NCBI RefSeq assembly: GCF_963259705.1
Contig: NC_081852.1
Coordinates: 61,204,359-61,268,358, forward strand
Reading direction: 5' to 3'
Source: Myotis daubentonii
Taxonomy: Eukaryota > Chordata > Mammalia > Chiroptera > Vespertilionidae
DNA length: 64,000 bases
Shown here: positions 22,986 through 33,584 of the stretch, in pieces
How positions within the stretch are numbered: the stretch's first letter is position 1
How the letters are laid out: each line of letters opens with the position of its first letter
Program-made: the position numbers and the translations under genes
The notes under the pieces: model-generated
What the model saw: the letters and a program-made list of their open reading frames with translations, nothing else
Database searches by the model: none
Told to the model about the DNA's origin: nothing

Positions 22986-23485
22986 TGACCTGGCTCTTAT
23001 GAAAGGACCGTGGTCTGAGAAGCAGAGATGAGCCCAGCCTGGCACCCTGAGACCTCTCCTGCTCCCAGTGCCCCGGGGGGCCCCAGCCCACAGCAGAGGG
23101 GAGGCCCTGACCAGGCTCTCTGGCAACACCTCCTGGCGAGAAGCAGGACTGCAACGTCCAGGGCAGCTTCCCGGGACCATGTGTCCTGGAAGGAGCCACA
23201 GGCTCCCACCTGTGTCCAGGGCCAACACCTCCCTGCGGCTCCCACCCGCAGGCCAGTCCCGCCTCATTAGGAAACACCCCTGTCTGACTCAAGGAGCCTC
23301 CACGGCAAAGGTGTGTGCCTTCACATCACAGCGAAAGGAACGCTTCCTCTCTCTAGACTCAACGCCAGCCCAAGACCGAGGCGGCCAGTATGTGCTTTCC
23401 CTTCATCCTTTTCCATCTTCCCCCTTTTACAAAACACACACCCAGAAACGGCGGTTTTGTGGGGCTGACAGGCAGGCCTGGCCCG
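22986..23485. other. Single-copy DNA
   Basis: GC-rich, no repeat recognised. Chance frames on both strands. Confidence 0.4.
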
Positions 23486-23489
23486 GGAA

Positions 23490-23925
23490 CCCTAGAAGCG
23501 CAGTAACTGGAGATGGCGAGGCGGCCGCATCCTTTATCTGCTCCGAATCGATCGCCTCTAATGAGCAGCAGTGCAGCTGCGGCTAATGGTGGTACCTCTG
23601 GTGTTAAGGGCAAATTCGGGAGAAGATTATCAACCCAAGGGGCTTAACAGTTGCTGGCCGCCCGGAGCCCTCGGGGCGCGGATGCACTTGAGAGGTCACT
23701 GAATCACATGGGGGCGGGGGGAGGGCGCACGGAGGCTGCTGCCGGCGGAATTGCAGCAGGAGTGGGGTTTTTTTCTTCCAGCGCAGACTACAGGCATCAA
23801 CAAAACCGTTACCTTCTGGTAGTCATTAGTCCCTGACCCCTCGCCCGAGAAGAAGGCTCCTGCCGGAGCCTCGGCCTAATTATGACTCATCAGACAGCAG
23901 CAATCCCACCCAATTAGTGGGGCTC
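23490..23925. promoter_or_regulatory. Candidate conserved non-coding element
   Basis: 'cgaatcgatcgcctctaatg' near 23545, TAATTA at 23877-23882 directly before an AP-1 site TGACTCA (23883-23889), and CAATTAG at 23911-23917. These lie in otherwise GC-rich DNA with no repeat match. Regulatory function is inferred. Confidence 0.3.
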
Positions 23926-24239
23926 AGCGAGGGGCACTGGCGGCAACCCGGGGCCGGCCCATGTGAACGGGGAGGGACAGGCGCCTGCCCCCACACGCCA
24001 CCCAGGGCCTCTGCTTACCTGATCTGGGGGGAGGAGGTGGGGGCGGGGGAGGCTGCCGTGGGAGCTGATGGGCTTGATATTTAATTCCCAGTGTTGCCTG
24101 CCACCCACCTCAGAGATCTGAGAAGGGCCCAAGGAGTGGCCAGGAGAGGTGCCGAGGACAGGGACCACGGAGGGACCGCTGCCCGGCAGGTCCCACAGGG
24201 CGCTCACTCGCTCGCAGCCAAATGTTAGCCAGGAAAGGG

Positions 24240-24690
24240 AGCCACAGGTATTAGAAAAGATTCAAAAAAAAAAAAAATGACTGGCAAATGCCTTCGGGGG
24301 CGGCCATGCTGCACATGGTGAACTTTAATAGCATAATGGAGTAATTGCAGCCGGGAAAGAGCCAGGACCCGCAGGAAGGAAGGGTGAGCTGAGCTGAGCC
24401 AGGAGGGGAGACGGGGAGGGGTGGGGAGAGGGGGCCATGGAAGGACCCGGCTGGGGCTGGGGCGGGGGCAGGGGACTTCAGCGGCGTCCTCTGCTTTGCC
24501 GACATGCCCAAACCACTATTTATTTGGATGCTGTAAATGAGCAATTTAAATAAATATCACCCCCGTCCCATAATAAGCAGCACGGCGACGCGATACCCTG
24601 TGGTTATAACAAATTATTTATCAGGGCTCTTAGAATTCTAAGGCAGCTTTGTCGGCGGGAGATTTCGTGGGGTCAGATCATTAAGGACCT
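24240..24690. promoter_or_regulatory. Candidate conserved non-coding element
   Basis: AT islands 'agcataatggagtaattgca' (24330-24349), 'gagcaatttaaataaatatc' (24539-24558) and 'gttataacaaattatttatc' (24603-24622) alternate with GC-rich DNA. An A-run (24265-24277) is low complexity. No repeat match. Confidence 0.3.
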
Positions 24691-25899
24691 GGGCGTGGGT
24701 CTGCCGCCTCTGTCCTCGCCGACACGCCGGCGAGAGCCGCGTCCTCTTTGTCACTTTGTCTACAGCCCAGGAAGGTCTTTAAACGCGATTAGCCCCCGAG
24801 AAGGTCACACACCCCCAGAGCGCATCCTGCACGCTCGCGGCCTCTTCTCACATCTGCCAGCGGGAGCTGGGCCGACACCTGGGAGCCCCCAGGGGCGAGC
24901 CTGGAGTGAGCGCATTAAAAACGCCGCTTCCCCCCACGGTGCTGTGGGGAACTGGTTCCCGTCTCCCTTCGCACTGTCTGGAGAGCATCGAGCCCAGTGA
25001 AATCCACAGCCAAGGCGCCCAGGAATGAGAGTGCACTCGCTTTGACCGGCGGGGCGTCGAGGAGCGCGCTGGCTGAGAGCGCAATTACTAGCAAGGATGG
25101 GTTCCCGGGCATCTGCCTTTTATTCTTCAGACCCTCATCTGTGTGCTAACATACCCTCTGCCTCGCCCCGTGTTAGAAGTGACTGGAGGAGCAGAACAAT
25201 AGAAGGCTCGATAACAGAAGGCAGAGCAGAGCGTCTGCGGTTGGCAGCCCAGCAAAGGGCGCAGCCAGGGCTGTGGTGCTCAGAGGAGCAGCCCTGGGCG
25301 CTGACCATCAGGACCACGTGGCCTGTCAGCTCCCAGGGGACCTCAGGCGGCGTGGGTCCCCCGCGTGCAGAGCCCGCCTCTCCCCCAGGGCGTGCTGTGA
25401 TCTGGCACCGCAGCCGCCCGGACACAGCTGCTGCCGAAACCTGTGAAGGGCACGCAGGGCCTCTCCGCATGGCTTCCTCCCACTGAGGGGCGTCTACCAC
25501 CATCTCAAAAGGAAATGTCCGTTTTTCAGAAAGAAAACGAAAATCCCGCACCGCTCCAGGGTTAGACACCATCGGAGGCGGCGGCCGGTGGCTGAGTCTT
25601 GTGCCCACGGCACCTGCCACCTGTCTGTCCCCTGTGCTTCGGCTCCGGCGGCTCTTGGCCAGGCCCTGCCTCCCACGGCCCTGCTGACCCTGCTCCGGCA
25701 CGAGATGCGGTTTCCCCGCTGAGCGCCAGGAGGGCAGGCCGCGTCTGAGGCGGCCGGCCTCGCTCAGTCTCAGGGCAGCTGGACCGGGCAAAGCCAGCCA
25801 TGCCGGGAGAGAACAGACTTCTGGGTCATGGGCCCTTTTGCCTATTAAGAGCCAGAATCGTAGGAATACAAGAGAATCGTTCTGTTCTTTTAATCTCAG
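24691..25899. other. GC-rich single-copy DNA
   Basis: A 218-codon minus-strand frame (25135-25791) is the longest here. It is rich in Arg, Gly, Ala and Ser with no recognisable domain, so I treat it as chance. Confidence 0.45.
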
Positions 25900-25914
25900 A
25901 AATACAACCAGCTT

Positions 25915-26118
25915 TTCCCGGCCAGTGTGACTCAGTGGTCAACCTATGAACCAGGAGGTCATGGCTCGATTCCCTGTCAGGGCACATGCCCGGGTTCGAT
26001 CCCCAGTGTGGGGCGTGCAGGAGGCAGCCGATCAGGGATTCTTTCTCATCACTGATGTTTCTAACTCTCCCTCCCCTCCCTTCCTCTCTGACATCAATAA
26101 AAATATATTTTTTAAAAT
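25915..26118 (+). mobile_element. Ves SINE with clear target duplication
   Basis: Head 'cccggccagtgtgactcagt', B-box region 'ggctcgattccctgtcaggg', tail 'ctctgacatcaataaaaata'. The 15-bp target duplication AAATACAACCAGCTT (25900-25914) against AAATATAACCAGCTT (26119-26133) differs at one base, so the insertion is fairly recent. Confidence 0.95.
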
Positions 26119-26133
26119 AAATATAACCAGCTT

Positions 26134-26332
26134 AGGGGTGTCTTTGGGATCCCCATCTTCTTTTCTATCCTGCCTACATCCTTTCCCCTCCATGTAGTCC
26201 TCCTCGGGGCCACATGGTCCCTCCGCAGCCTGTGACAGACAAGACCCAGTCCGGAAGTTGGGATCAAGCGGATGTAAATGTGAAAGCACTCGGGACCCAG
26301 CCAAAGCCCACCATTGCTCTTGCTTGCAGGCA
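26134..26332. other. Single-copy DNA before minisatellite
   Basis: No feature recognised. Confidence 0.5.
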
Positions 26333-26612
26333 GCGTGTGCACCGATACGCCCGCATGTGCACCGATACGCCCACGTGTGCACCTATACGCCCATGTATGC
26401 ACCGATACGCCCACGTATGCACCGACACACCCACGTGTGCACCGATACGCCCGTGGGTGCACCTATACGCCCACGTCTGCACCGACATGCCCACATGTAC
26501 ACCGATATGCCCACGTGTGCACCGACATGCCCACATGTGCACCGATATGCCCACATGTGCACCTATACGCCCACGTGTGCACCTATACGCCCGCGTGTGC
26601 ACCGACACACCC
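26333..26612 (+). repeat. 20-bp minisatellite, about 13-14 copies
   Basis: Unit close to ACCGATACGCCCACGTGTGC, in register from 26341 to 26600. Variants are ACCTATACGC, ACCGACATGC and ACCGACACAC. Four units carry the E-box CACGTG (26372, 26432, 26512 and 26572). The unit contains no stop codon in several frames, which creates overlapping 150-170-codon open frames that should not be read as genes. Confidence 0.95.
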
Positions 26613-27589
26613 TGCTGTACAAATCCCACGCAGGAGGCCCACGTTGCCAAAACTCAGGGGTCACAAGCCCAGTGACAATTCTGGGCCAGCTCAAGCCTGT
26701 GACCTCCAGGGGTCCAGTAGGGCTCAGAGCCCGGCGATGGCACCTACTAAATGCCTCCTGGGGTTAGGCTGACTCAGATTCCCAACCCTTGTATCATGTC
26801 CAGGGCACGTTTACATGTCTTCCGTTTATCTCACAGTCGCCAGGGTCCCCACGACTGCGGATGTTTCTGGAACAAATCTCACCCGATGCTTTCAGTCTGC
26901 ATCTACTGTGGGCCATAAGGAAGCAGTGAAGGCATTCCATCCCCAGCAAGAATTGAGTGGCTGGGGTCCACGCCCCAAGCAAGGGCGCAGTTTCCCGACC
27001 AGCACAGACTCATGAGCAGCGTGTCCAGGAGCTTCGGCAGAAATTCAGGAAAAACGAAAACGGTTCCTCGTTGCTGTCCTATCGCACTGTAGCCACCAGT
27101 GCTCCGGCCCATAAATAACAGAAACCAGTTCAAACTGGCTCCAGCAAGAGAGCACCCGCCGCCCAGATCACTGGAAACGCCAGGGGCAGAGTCAGGGTCC
27201 CGCCCTCAGGACAAGGTTCTGGGCCACCAGGTTGGCACCTCCGCCCACAGGGAGCTCCCCCCACGGCTGGGCCCTCGGGCAGAGGTCTCTGTGGCTCCAC
27301 ACGCTGGTCCTTGGTGTTTGGGATCCCGGAGAAAGTGAGCTTCCTCCCGGAAAGTCCCAGCACAAGCATCCGTGACCCAGGTGGCCGCAAGGGAGCCCTG
27401 AGCCCACTGTCCAGACTAGCACTGATGCTGGAGGGATGCGGCGTTCGCACCGGGCTCCGGGGCTCCCCGGCGGAGCCAGCAGCAGGGCTGCCAGCTTGAG
27501 CTCAGAATCTGAGCAGGACGATCTTAGGCCCATTCTCCGAAGAACAGGATACCGGGCAGATGAAAAGCGTGTAGGTCTACTGAGCACGT
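26613..27589. other. Single-copy DNA
   Basis: Mixed GC. No repeat or gene recognised. Confidence 0.45.
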
Positions 27590-27945
27590 GTTCCACTGCG
27601 ATGGCCGCTCAGAGGTGGACTTTGGTAGCTGTTTCAGATGCAGCTCTACTTTTACACTTAAAATCCTCCAGTTTTGCAGCTGGGGTTCAGATTGCATGGG
27701 GGGGGGGATACGATTTGAGAGAATTTAATTTGCAAAACAGTTGTAAAGGAAAGGAAATAGTAGGCGAGACCCATGGGGACCTGCTTTGAGCTTTTGGCTG
27801 CTATTTTGAACATGATGATGGCTTTATTATTTTTAACTCTTCCCCTCCCTCCTTGTCCGTTACAGTGAAAAAGTACTGCGGGGTCCAACTACCTTGAAGG
27901 AACAACTTCACTGCTGCAGTTATTGAAAAAAGACTGTTTTTTCTT
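27590..27945. promoter_or_regulatory. Candidate conserved non-coding element
   Basis: 'gagagaatttaatttgcaaa' near 27717, 'gaacatgatgatggctttat' near 27808 and a G-run at about 27699-27707. The sequence is AT-richer than its left side and matches no repeat known to me. The Helitron at 27948 interrupts its right edge. Confidence 0.22.
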
Positions 27946-27947
27946 AA

Positions 27948-28382
27948 TCCTATATAATAAAAGCCTAATATGCAAATCAACCAAACAGCAGAACAACCGG
28001 TCGCTATGACACACACTGACCACCAGGAGGCAGACGCTCAATGCAAGAGCTGCCCCCTGGTGGTCAGTGTGCTCCCACAGGGGGAGTGCTGCTCAGCCAG
28101 AAGCCGGGCTCATGGCTGGCAAGCACAGCAGCGGTGGCAGGAGCCTCTCCTGCCCGCACAGCAGCACTAAGGAGCAGCGAGCCGAGAGGTAAGGAGCAGC
28201 AAGCAGGCGGGCAGTAAGGAGCAAGGGGTCCCGGACTGCGAGAGGGATATCCGACTGCCGGCTTGGGGAGCAGGCCTAAGCCGGCAGTTGGACATCCCCC
28301 GAGGGGTTCCGGACTGCGAGAGGGTGCAGGCCAGGCTGAAGGACCCCCCCAAGTGCCCGAGTTTTGTGCACCGGGCCTCTTG
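27948..28382 (+). mobile_element. HeliBat-type Helitron, complete (435 bp)
   Basis: Starts TCCTATATAATAAAAGCCTA and ends GTGCACCGGGCCTCTTG, inserted between A27947 and T28383. It carries a long interrupted palindrome, 'ctgaccaccaggaggcag' (28017-28033) to 'ctgccccctggtggtcag' (28050-28067). It also has a repeated internal module around 28220-28330. Non-coding. The 3' end is CTTG rather than CTAG. Confidence 0.92.
28020..28063. promoter_or_regulatory. Convergent CTCF-like motif pair inside Helitron
   Basis: CCACCAGGAGGCAG (28020-28033, plus) differs by one base from the CTCF core CCASYAGRKGGCRS. CTGCCCCCTGGTGG (28050-28063) is an exact reverse-strand match. The two sites face each other, 16 bases apart. 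Binding is untested. Confidence 0.4.
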
Positions 28383-28867
28383 TTTAGTCATAAAGGAGGA
28401 AGCCATACAGAACACAGGTGTGATCGTTCCCTAAGTTTAAGAAGCTCTGTGTTTACCTGGAGACAGAGTTGCAGGGGATGCACTTAAAGATCACTGATTA
28501 ACCCAAACTGTCTCTTTTTTGCCAAGAATAGCATATACACTTGAACATAAATGATTTGAAGGAACCACTGCTTAAGGATGTTGAAAAGCAGTCCTGTTCA
28601 CATTTCTTAGGGAGAACACGTGGAATCTAAAGAGATGCCATACCTTCTGGACCATGAAAGTCCCCTCTTTTAGGAAGAAAACTCTAAGAAGTGAGGCCTC
28701 ACTTTAAAATTCAGCCTTTCAAAACTCCCAGAGAGTCTTAAAATTTCTTATTCATCAAGGTTGTCCTGGTAGCAATGACAGAAATAGAACTCAAAGAAGC
28801 TGGAGAGGAGAGAGGATGTTCAATGCAAGCAAATGGACAGTGACAGGGGTGGCTGGGGGCGGAGCCA
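28383..28867. other. Single-copy or unidentified old repeat
   Basis: Moderately AT-rich. It reads like an old dispersed repeat, but I cannot name a family. Confidence 0.3.
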
Positions 28868-28922
28868 GGCCAGCCCACCTCCGCCCAGGTCCCGCCCACC
28901 TCCACCCAGGTCCCGCCCATGT
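28868..28922 (+). repeat. 21-bp short tandem repeat, about 2.3 copies
   Basis: Unit CCCACCTCCGCCCAGGTCCCG, second copy with one substitution, third partial. Confidence 0.85.
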
Positions 28923-29571
28923 AGGTTGGCTCTATTCTCCCAGCTGAGCTTCTCTTTGAGGCCTCGACCAGGGTTTCTGGGAGCTCCTGGGTTCAGATCA
29001 TCCCAGTTGCACAACTAGGAATTGAGAAAATATTTTCTTTAACTCTCTCAGCTTAGATGTCGGTAAAACTTTGCCACATGACCACATCCAGACCAATCAC
29101 ATGACCAGAACATGGGGCACTGTGATTGCCTGAGCCTCAGCCACAGCCCCACCCCAGCCCTCATTCCGTGGGGATATGAGTGTGGTTTGCAGGATTGTCT
29201 TAGATCTGGCCCGCTGTTAGGTCAGCCCCCCCAAGTCTGGCCCCGGAGCCGGGAGGCCCGACGCTGTCCGATACAGTCCATGCCAGAGTGTGTCTCGCCA
29301 GCATATGCTCCGTGACCCTCCCTCCTCTGCTGAGAAAGCCTTCATATTTTCACAAAGCCGACAGTGTGCTCAGGGGCCTGCGGTTCACGTGTGGGTGATG
29401 CTCCACCAGGCCCTCGGACAGACAGCCGAGGTGCAGAGGTGAATAAAAAGCACACGCGCCGGTTCTGACCGTCTGGTGGGAAGAGGGGCGTATGCACAAT
29501 CACAGCACAATGATGACCTGAGGTCACGGTCAGGCAGGGCCCTCTACAGAGCAAATACCTCCAGGGCCCAG
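28923..29571. other. Single-copy DNA
   Basis: Nothing recognised. 'ccagaccaatcacatgacca' near 29091 hints at an old DNA-transposon fragment but is too weak to call. Confidence 0.35.
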
Positions 29572-29690
29572 ATCCAGGGGCGCCACCCACCGGGCCCAGA
29601 TCGGGGGGCGCCTCCCACCAGGTCCAGATCCGGGGGCGCCTCCCACCGGGCCCAGATCAGGGGGCGCCTCCCACCGGGCCCCAGGGGAGA
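29572..29690 (+). repeat. 28-bp minisatellite, about 4 copies
   Basis: The unit begins GGCCCAGATCCGGGGGCGCC and ends TCCCACCG. Copies differ at one to four bases. Confidence 0.93.
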
Positions 29691-30167
29691 CATTGGAGGA
29701 GCCCAGGAAGGACTTCTGCCCTGAGGCCTGCGTGACCCCCATGTCACTGTCCTAGCCCAGCCTCCGCGCCAGCATGCCGGTCCAGCTGTGGATTCGAGCC
29801 CATCTTTGTTGCTGAAACCCAGGGTCTCCCCTTGAGCTCTCCTCTGCCCTCAGGTATGACCACCCCTCCTGGACCATCCGGAGCCGTGCCAGGAAGCGAG
29901 CCTTGCTAATGACAATGAAACGAGGGGCACGCCTGCCCATGCCGCAGGCCCGGACTATCACTACAGCGACTGCCAGGGAAAAGGCCACCCAGAGTCACAT
30001 TAAAGGAGGGAGCTGGAAGCGCAGTGCTCGCTGGGAGAACGGGAAGGAAGCTCACACCCTTACCTTTGTCTGCCGACCGATGCGTTTGCCGTGGAGGATG
30101 CCCAGTCTGCCCGCCCGGGGTCAGGGGTCGGGGGTTGGAGGGCGGGCTCTGGCCAATAAACCCTTGT
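29691..30167. other. Single-copy DNA
   Basis: No feature recognised. 'ggccaataaacccttgtctc' near 30150 resembles an LTR polyadenylation region, but no LTR edges are visible. Confidence 0.35.
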
Positions 30168-30560
30168 CTCTCCCTCTCTGCAGAGCACTTAACCTCAATC
30201 ATCTCCCTTAGACATACACATTCATGCGACGTTGTTCCTGTCACAGAAACGCCATCTTCTTGGGCCTCGGTTTTCAACATTCACTTCCTGTCTCTCTGGT
30301 CCCACGGCCAAGCCATTTCTTGGTGGGGACACTGCTGGGCGGCCGCTGTGCCCACCCTTCTCTGTCTCTGGCCTCTCCCGGGCCCCTCAGTTCTCTCCTC
30401 AGTTACCTGGTGGCTCTGAAGGCTGTGCATCCCTCCTTCCCTGTCCCTGGCTATAGGGGCCTTGGTAATGCCTGGCCCTGCCACCAGCTGGCCCCAGACA
30501 GCTCTGATGCCCTTTGCCATGGCCACCCCCGCCCCCGTCTTCCTAAGGCCTTTGCCACAG
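30168..30560 (+). repeat. Local direct duplication, copy A
   Basis: About 393 bp repeated at 32790-33180. By eye I count about 18 differences in the best 340 bp (roughly 95% identical). Both copies end exactly at 'cctttgccacag'. It may be a local duplication or two members of an unclassified dispersed repeat. Confidence 0.92.
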
Positions 30561-30929
30561 TGACGGCCAGTTCCAACTTTTTGTGCCTTTCTTATTAGTG
30601 TCTTCTAACGAGAGAGAGAAAGACTGGGAGAAGGAAATATCACAATAAACAGAACGGAACTCTAAGACCTGCCATGCGATGCTCACATCTCTGCTAACCA
30701 GTTCTCCATCCTCCCTTTCCTGGGACCTGAACGCTGCGGGCTCTTCTCTCAGCCGGGGAGCTGTTCCTCGCGAAACAGAAATCACAAGGAGAGCATCAGT
30801 CACACGAAATACAAACCAGCATCGGCGAGGACCGCTCGTGTACGGTTCCCTCTGCTTCAGAAAACAATCCCGCCTCCCTCCTTCCACAGAGCCCCGCGGA
30901 GCCGAAAACCGAGGGCTGAGCCATGAAGG
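30561..30929. other. Single-copy DNA
   Basis: No feature recognised. Confidence 0.4.
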
Positions 30930-31065
30930 GCGCGAATCAAGGTCTTTCATCCCTGAAATCTTTAGCTAAAGAGAGGGAGCGTGCGCGGGAGAACATCAAT
31001 CAGGTATTATTTCCAATTATTTTTCCAATTGCAACAGAGGAAGACAGCGCACACACATGAGCCTG
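30930..31065. promoter_or_regulatory. Candidate conserved non-coding element
   Basis: 'catcaatcaggtattatttc' then 'caattatttttccaattgca' (31013-31032) gives several CAAT/ATTA sites in 100 bp. No repeat match. Confidence 0.22.
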
Positions 31066-31179
31066 ACACGGTGTTCTCAAGTTTGTTGCTGGAAGGAAAG
31101 GGCTTGCTTATATTGAAGGAAAGTTCTGAAAATGAGCAAAGAACAGATGTATTGATTTTGGGGGAGTCTGGCTGCTAAA

Positions 31180-31203
31180 AAAAAAGAGAGAGAGAGAGAG
31201 AAT
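31180..31203 (+). repeat. (AG)n with A-run
   Basis: Nine A residues followed by about seven AG dinucleotides. Confidence 0.85.
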
Positions 31204-31214
31204 AAAGAAATGCT

Positions 31215-31690
31215 CCCTGCCCGCTCTGTCCAAATGACATCCCCAGTGGCCTCCCTAATGGTGGGGGCGGGGAGGGGGCAGGTGCCTGGCCGGGCGCACG
31301 GACAGGCTGCCCTCAGGCTAAGGCTAATGGGATTGGCTGAGGCTGCTGTAAGCCTCTCTTTTCTAATAGCCAACTTTCCGTGCGCGAGAAGACAGACAGA
31401 TATTGATTGGTCCAAATGCCCTTGAGTTGACAACATCTGAAATGAAAATCCACCAGGCTAGCACAAACTTTCCGCAAGTTCAATGTCTCGAATCTGATTA
31501 TGACACTTGGGCTGGGAAACCCTTCGCACACGGGCCAGGCCTCTCTTCTCCTCGGACCCCCCCTACCCCCACCCCCATTCCACCCACCCCCACCGCCCAT
31601 GGGCACCTGGAATCAGAGGCAGTCAAGTGGCTTCATCAGGCTTATTATTCAAATGTCGAGGAGAAAGGGGCAACTTCGGGCTGACCTGGG
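31215..31690. promoter_or_regulatory. Candidate conserved non-coding element
   Basis: 'ggctaaggctaatgggattg' near 31317, 'cttttctaatagccaacttt' near 31358, 'gatattgattggtccaaatg' near 31400 and 'gaatctgattatgacacttg' near 31490. It is balanced, non-repetitive and without a repeat match. C-rich low complexity lies at 31555-31600. Confidence 0.3.
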
Positions 31691-31829
31691 GGGCGACGAA
31701 AGAGAGATGCCCCCTGACTGGCACCGAGCTAAGGTCAGACATGAAGCGGACCCAGTTTCACCCCCAGAGGAAGTCCTGCCCCCACTGGGCACGGGGTGGG
31801 GACTAGGGCTCCCATGTTGGTGCCTCCGT

Positions 31830-32135
31830 TACTCTATGGCAATTTATTTTTTCCCCTTTATTTTCTCTGCCGAATAAAATGCTAAAGTTGCAATTCACAG
31901 TTGCTCGGGTCCTGGGAACCAGAGGCTTGCAGCCTCTTTCTAGCTCTTATTAAACGCGCCTCTGTATTCCACAAATTCCTCCTGATCGATACATCGACTG
32001 CGTTATAAACCTGAACTAAAGCACCATCGCACTGGCCGTACACACTGTTCTCGTCTTGTTGGGTGACTTGGAAGCATAAAAAGGCAAAGCCTCTCGGAAT
32101 TGGCGTCCGGATATGAATGCCGAAGCCACCGCAGG
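31830..32135. promoter_or_regulatory. Candidate conserved non-coding element
   Basis: 'atggcaatttattttttccc' (31835-31854), 'cgaataaaatgctaaagttg', 'ctcttattaaacgcgcctct' and 'cgttataaacctgaactaaa' make an AT-rich island with scattered CpGs. No repeat match. Confidence 0.3.
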
Positions 32136-32789
32136 AGGGTGAGGCCCTGAACGTGTGAGCCACGGAGGGGAAGGCTGGTCCTACATGGCTTCCTGTTTCC
32201 CGAGTTCATCTTCCTTAACCCTCTCAAAACAATGCCGCCTCCTGGCCCTGAGGATCGAAGACACCCCCTGCAGAGGGGCAGGTTCTAAGACAGGTTTGAT
32301 TCCTGACATCAGTAGATCCGCCAGCGATCCCTATCTTAGGAAACACCACTGCTGTCTTTTCCCGCCTAAGAGACAGGCTGCAGCAAGGGAGGGTGGGAAA
32401 CTGAGGCGGAAGGGGGAGGCGTGGGCACAACACAGCCCATGGCCCGTCAGTGGCCCGTGGATGGCCCGGCTCAGGGTGGGGGAAGGAGCAGTGGCGGCAG
32501 GACAGCCCCCAAATCCGCTGCCTCAGTGCCAGCGACGGCGAGTCACTGTGAGCACAGGCCCAGTGTCCCCTGCACCCGGAACCCAACGGGTCTGGCCCAC
32601 CTGCGGGGACCTAGCAAATCAATGCTTGGGGACTCCCTCTCCGATCACACCCCTGCCTGGAGCGGGACCGTGGAGGCTGCTAACCACACAGACACTCCCA
32701 CTGCAAAGGCTGGGCTCCCTGCTCCCCGAGTCCCGCTGATCTGTATAGAAAAGCTCTGCCAGTTCCCACAAGCCCTCCTTCCTGGCCGA
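32136..32789. other. Single-copy DNA
   Basis: GC-rich. A 194-codon plus-strand frame (32155-32739) has no family signature. Confidence 0.4.
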
Positions 32790-33180
32790 CTCTCCCTCTC
32801 TGCAGAGTGCTTCCCATGAAGGCCTCCTTAGAGATACACATTCATGGGACATTGTTCCCGTCACAGAAACGCCATCTTCTTGGGCCTCAGTTTTCAACAT
32901 TCACTTCCCGTCTCTCTGGTCCCACGACCGAGCCATTGCTCGGTGGGGACACTGCTGGGCGGCCGCTGTGCCCACCCTTCTCTGTCCCTGGCCTCTCCCG
33001 GGCCCCTCAGTTCTCTCCTCAGTTACCTGGTGGCTCTGAAGGCTGTGCATCCCTCCTTCCCTGTCCCTGGCTAGAGGGGCCTTGGTAATGCCTGGCCTGC
33101 CACCAGCTGGCCCCGGACGGCTCTAGTGCCCCTTGCCATGGCCACCCCCGCCCCCGTCTTCCTAAGGGCCTTTGCCACAG
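32790..33180 (+). repeat. Local direct duplication, copy B
   Basis: Second copy of 30168-30560, about 2.6 kb downstream in the same orientation. One base is deleted in 'cctggcctgcc' and one G is added in 'aagggcc' relative to copy A. Confidence 0.92.
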
Positions 33181-33584
33181 ATCCATTTCTGAATGTATAT
33201 CAAAGACAAAGTCCACCTGATTCATAAGAAGCACAAAAACCCAGCCTGTCCTGGGGGCGGGGGGCGCTGTTCCCTGGCGGGCAGACCCCGGGGAGGGGTG
33301 CGCCCACGGAGCCCTGCTCAGCTCACATGGAGTCGGCAGGGCTTCAAATGACAGGCTGTTTTATTGGAAGAAAAACACAAATCTCTCAACCCAGAAGATT
33401 GTGTGATCTCAGCACCGAATGAGGCAAACAGCCCACATCGAACCCTGAGCTTCTCCTGAGCACGCTCAGGTCGGCGTTGCCCATGTGACGTGTCTTCCTG
33501 CAGCTAGAGGTTTGGACACAGCTGTCGGGATCATCCGAGGGGTGTGATTTAGAAACACCCCAAATGCCCAGAAGGGGGGGGCAC
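33181..33584. other. Single-copy DNA
   Basis: No feature recognised. Confidence 0.4.

Noticed and set aside
25135..25791. 218-codon minus-strand frame
   Set aside because: Arg/Gly/Ala/Ser-rich composition expected for GC-rich DNA. No domain, no splice context and no conserved motif visible.
26214..26772. Overlapping 150-170-codon frames on both strands
   Set aside because: They come from a stop-free 20-bp repeat read in several frames. Period 20 is not a multiple of three, so every frame cycles through the same unit.
30140..30180. LTR-like polyadenylation signal before 'cccttgtctc'
   Set aside because: No TG…CA edges, primer-binding site or target duplication. A lone AATAAA is not enough to call an LTR.
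30024..30419. Frame shared between 30.2 kb and 32.8 kb as possible paralogous exons
   Set aside because: Both frames break at the duplication edges, and indels between the copies shift the frame. The similarity is at DNA level only.
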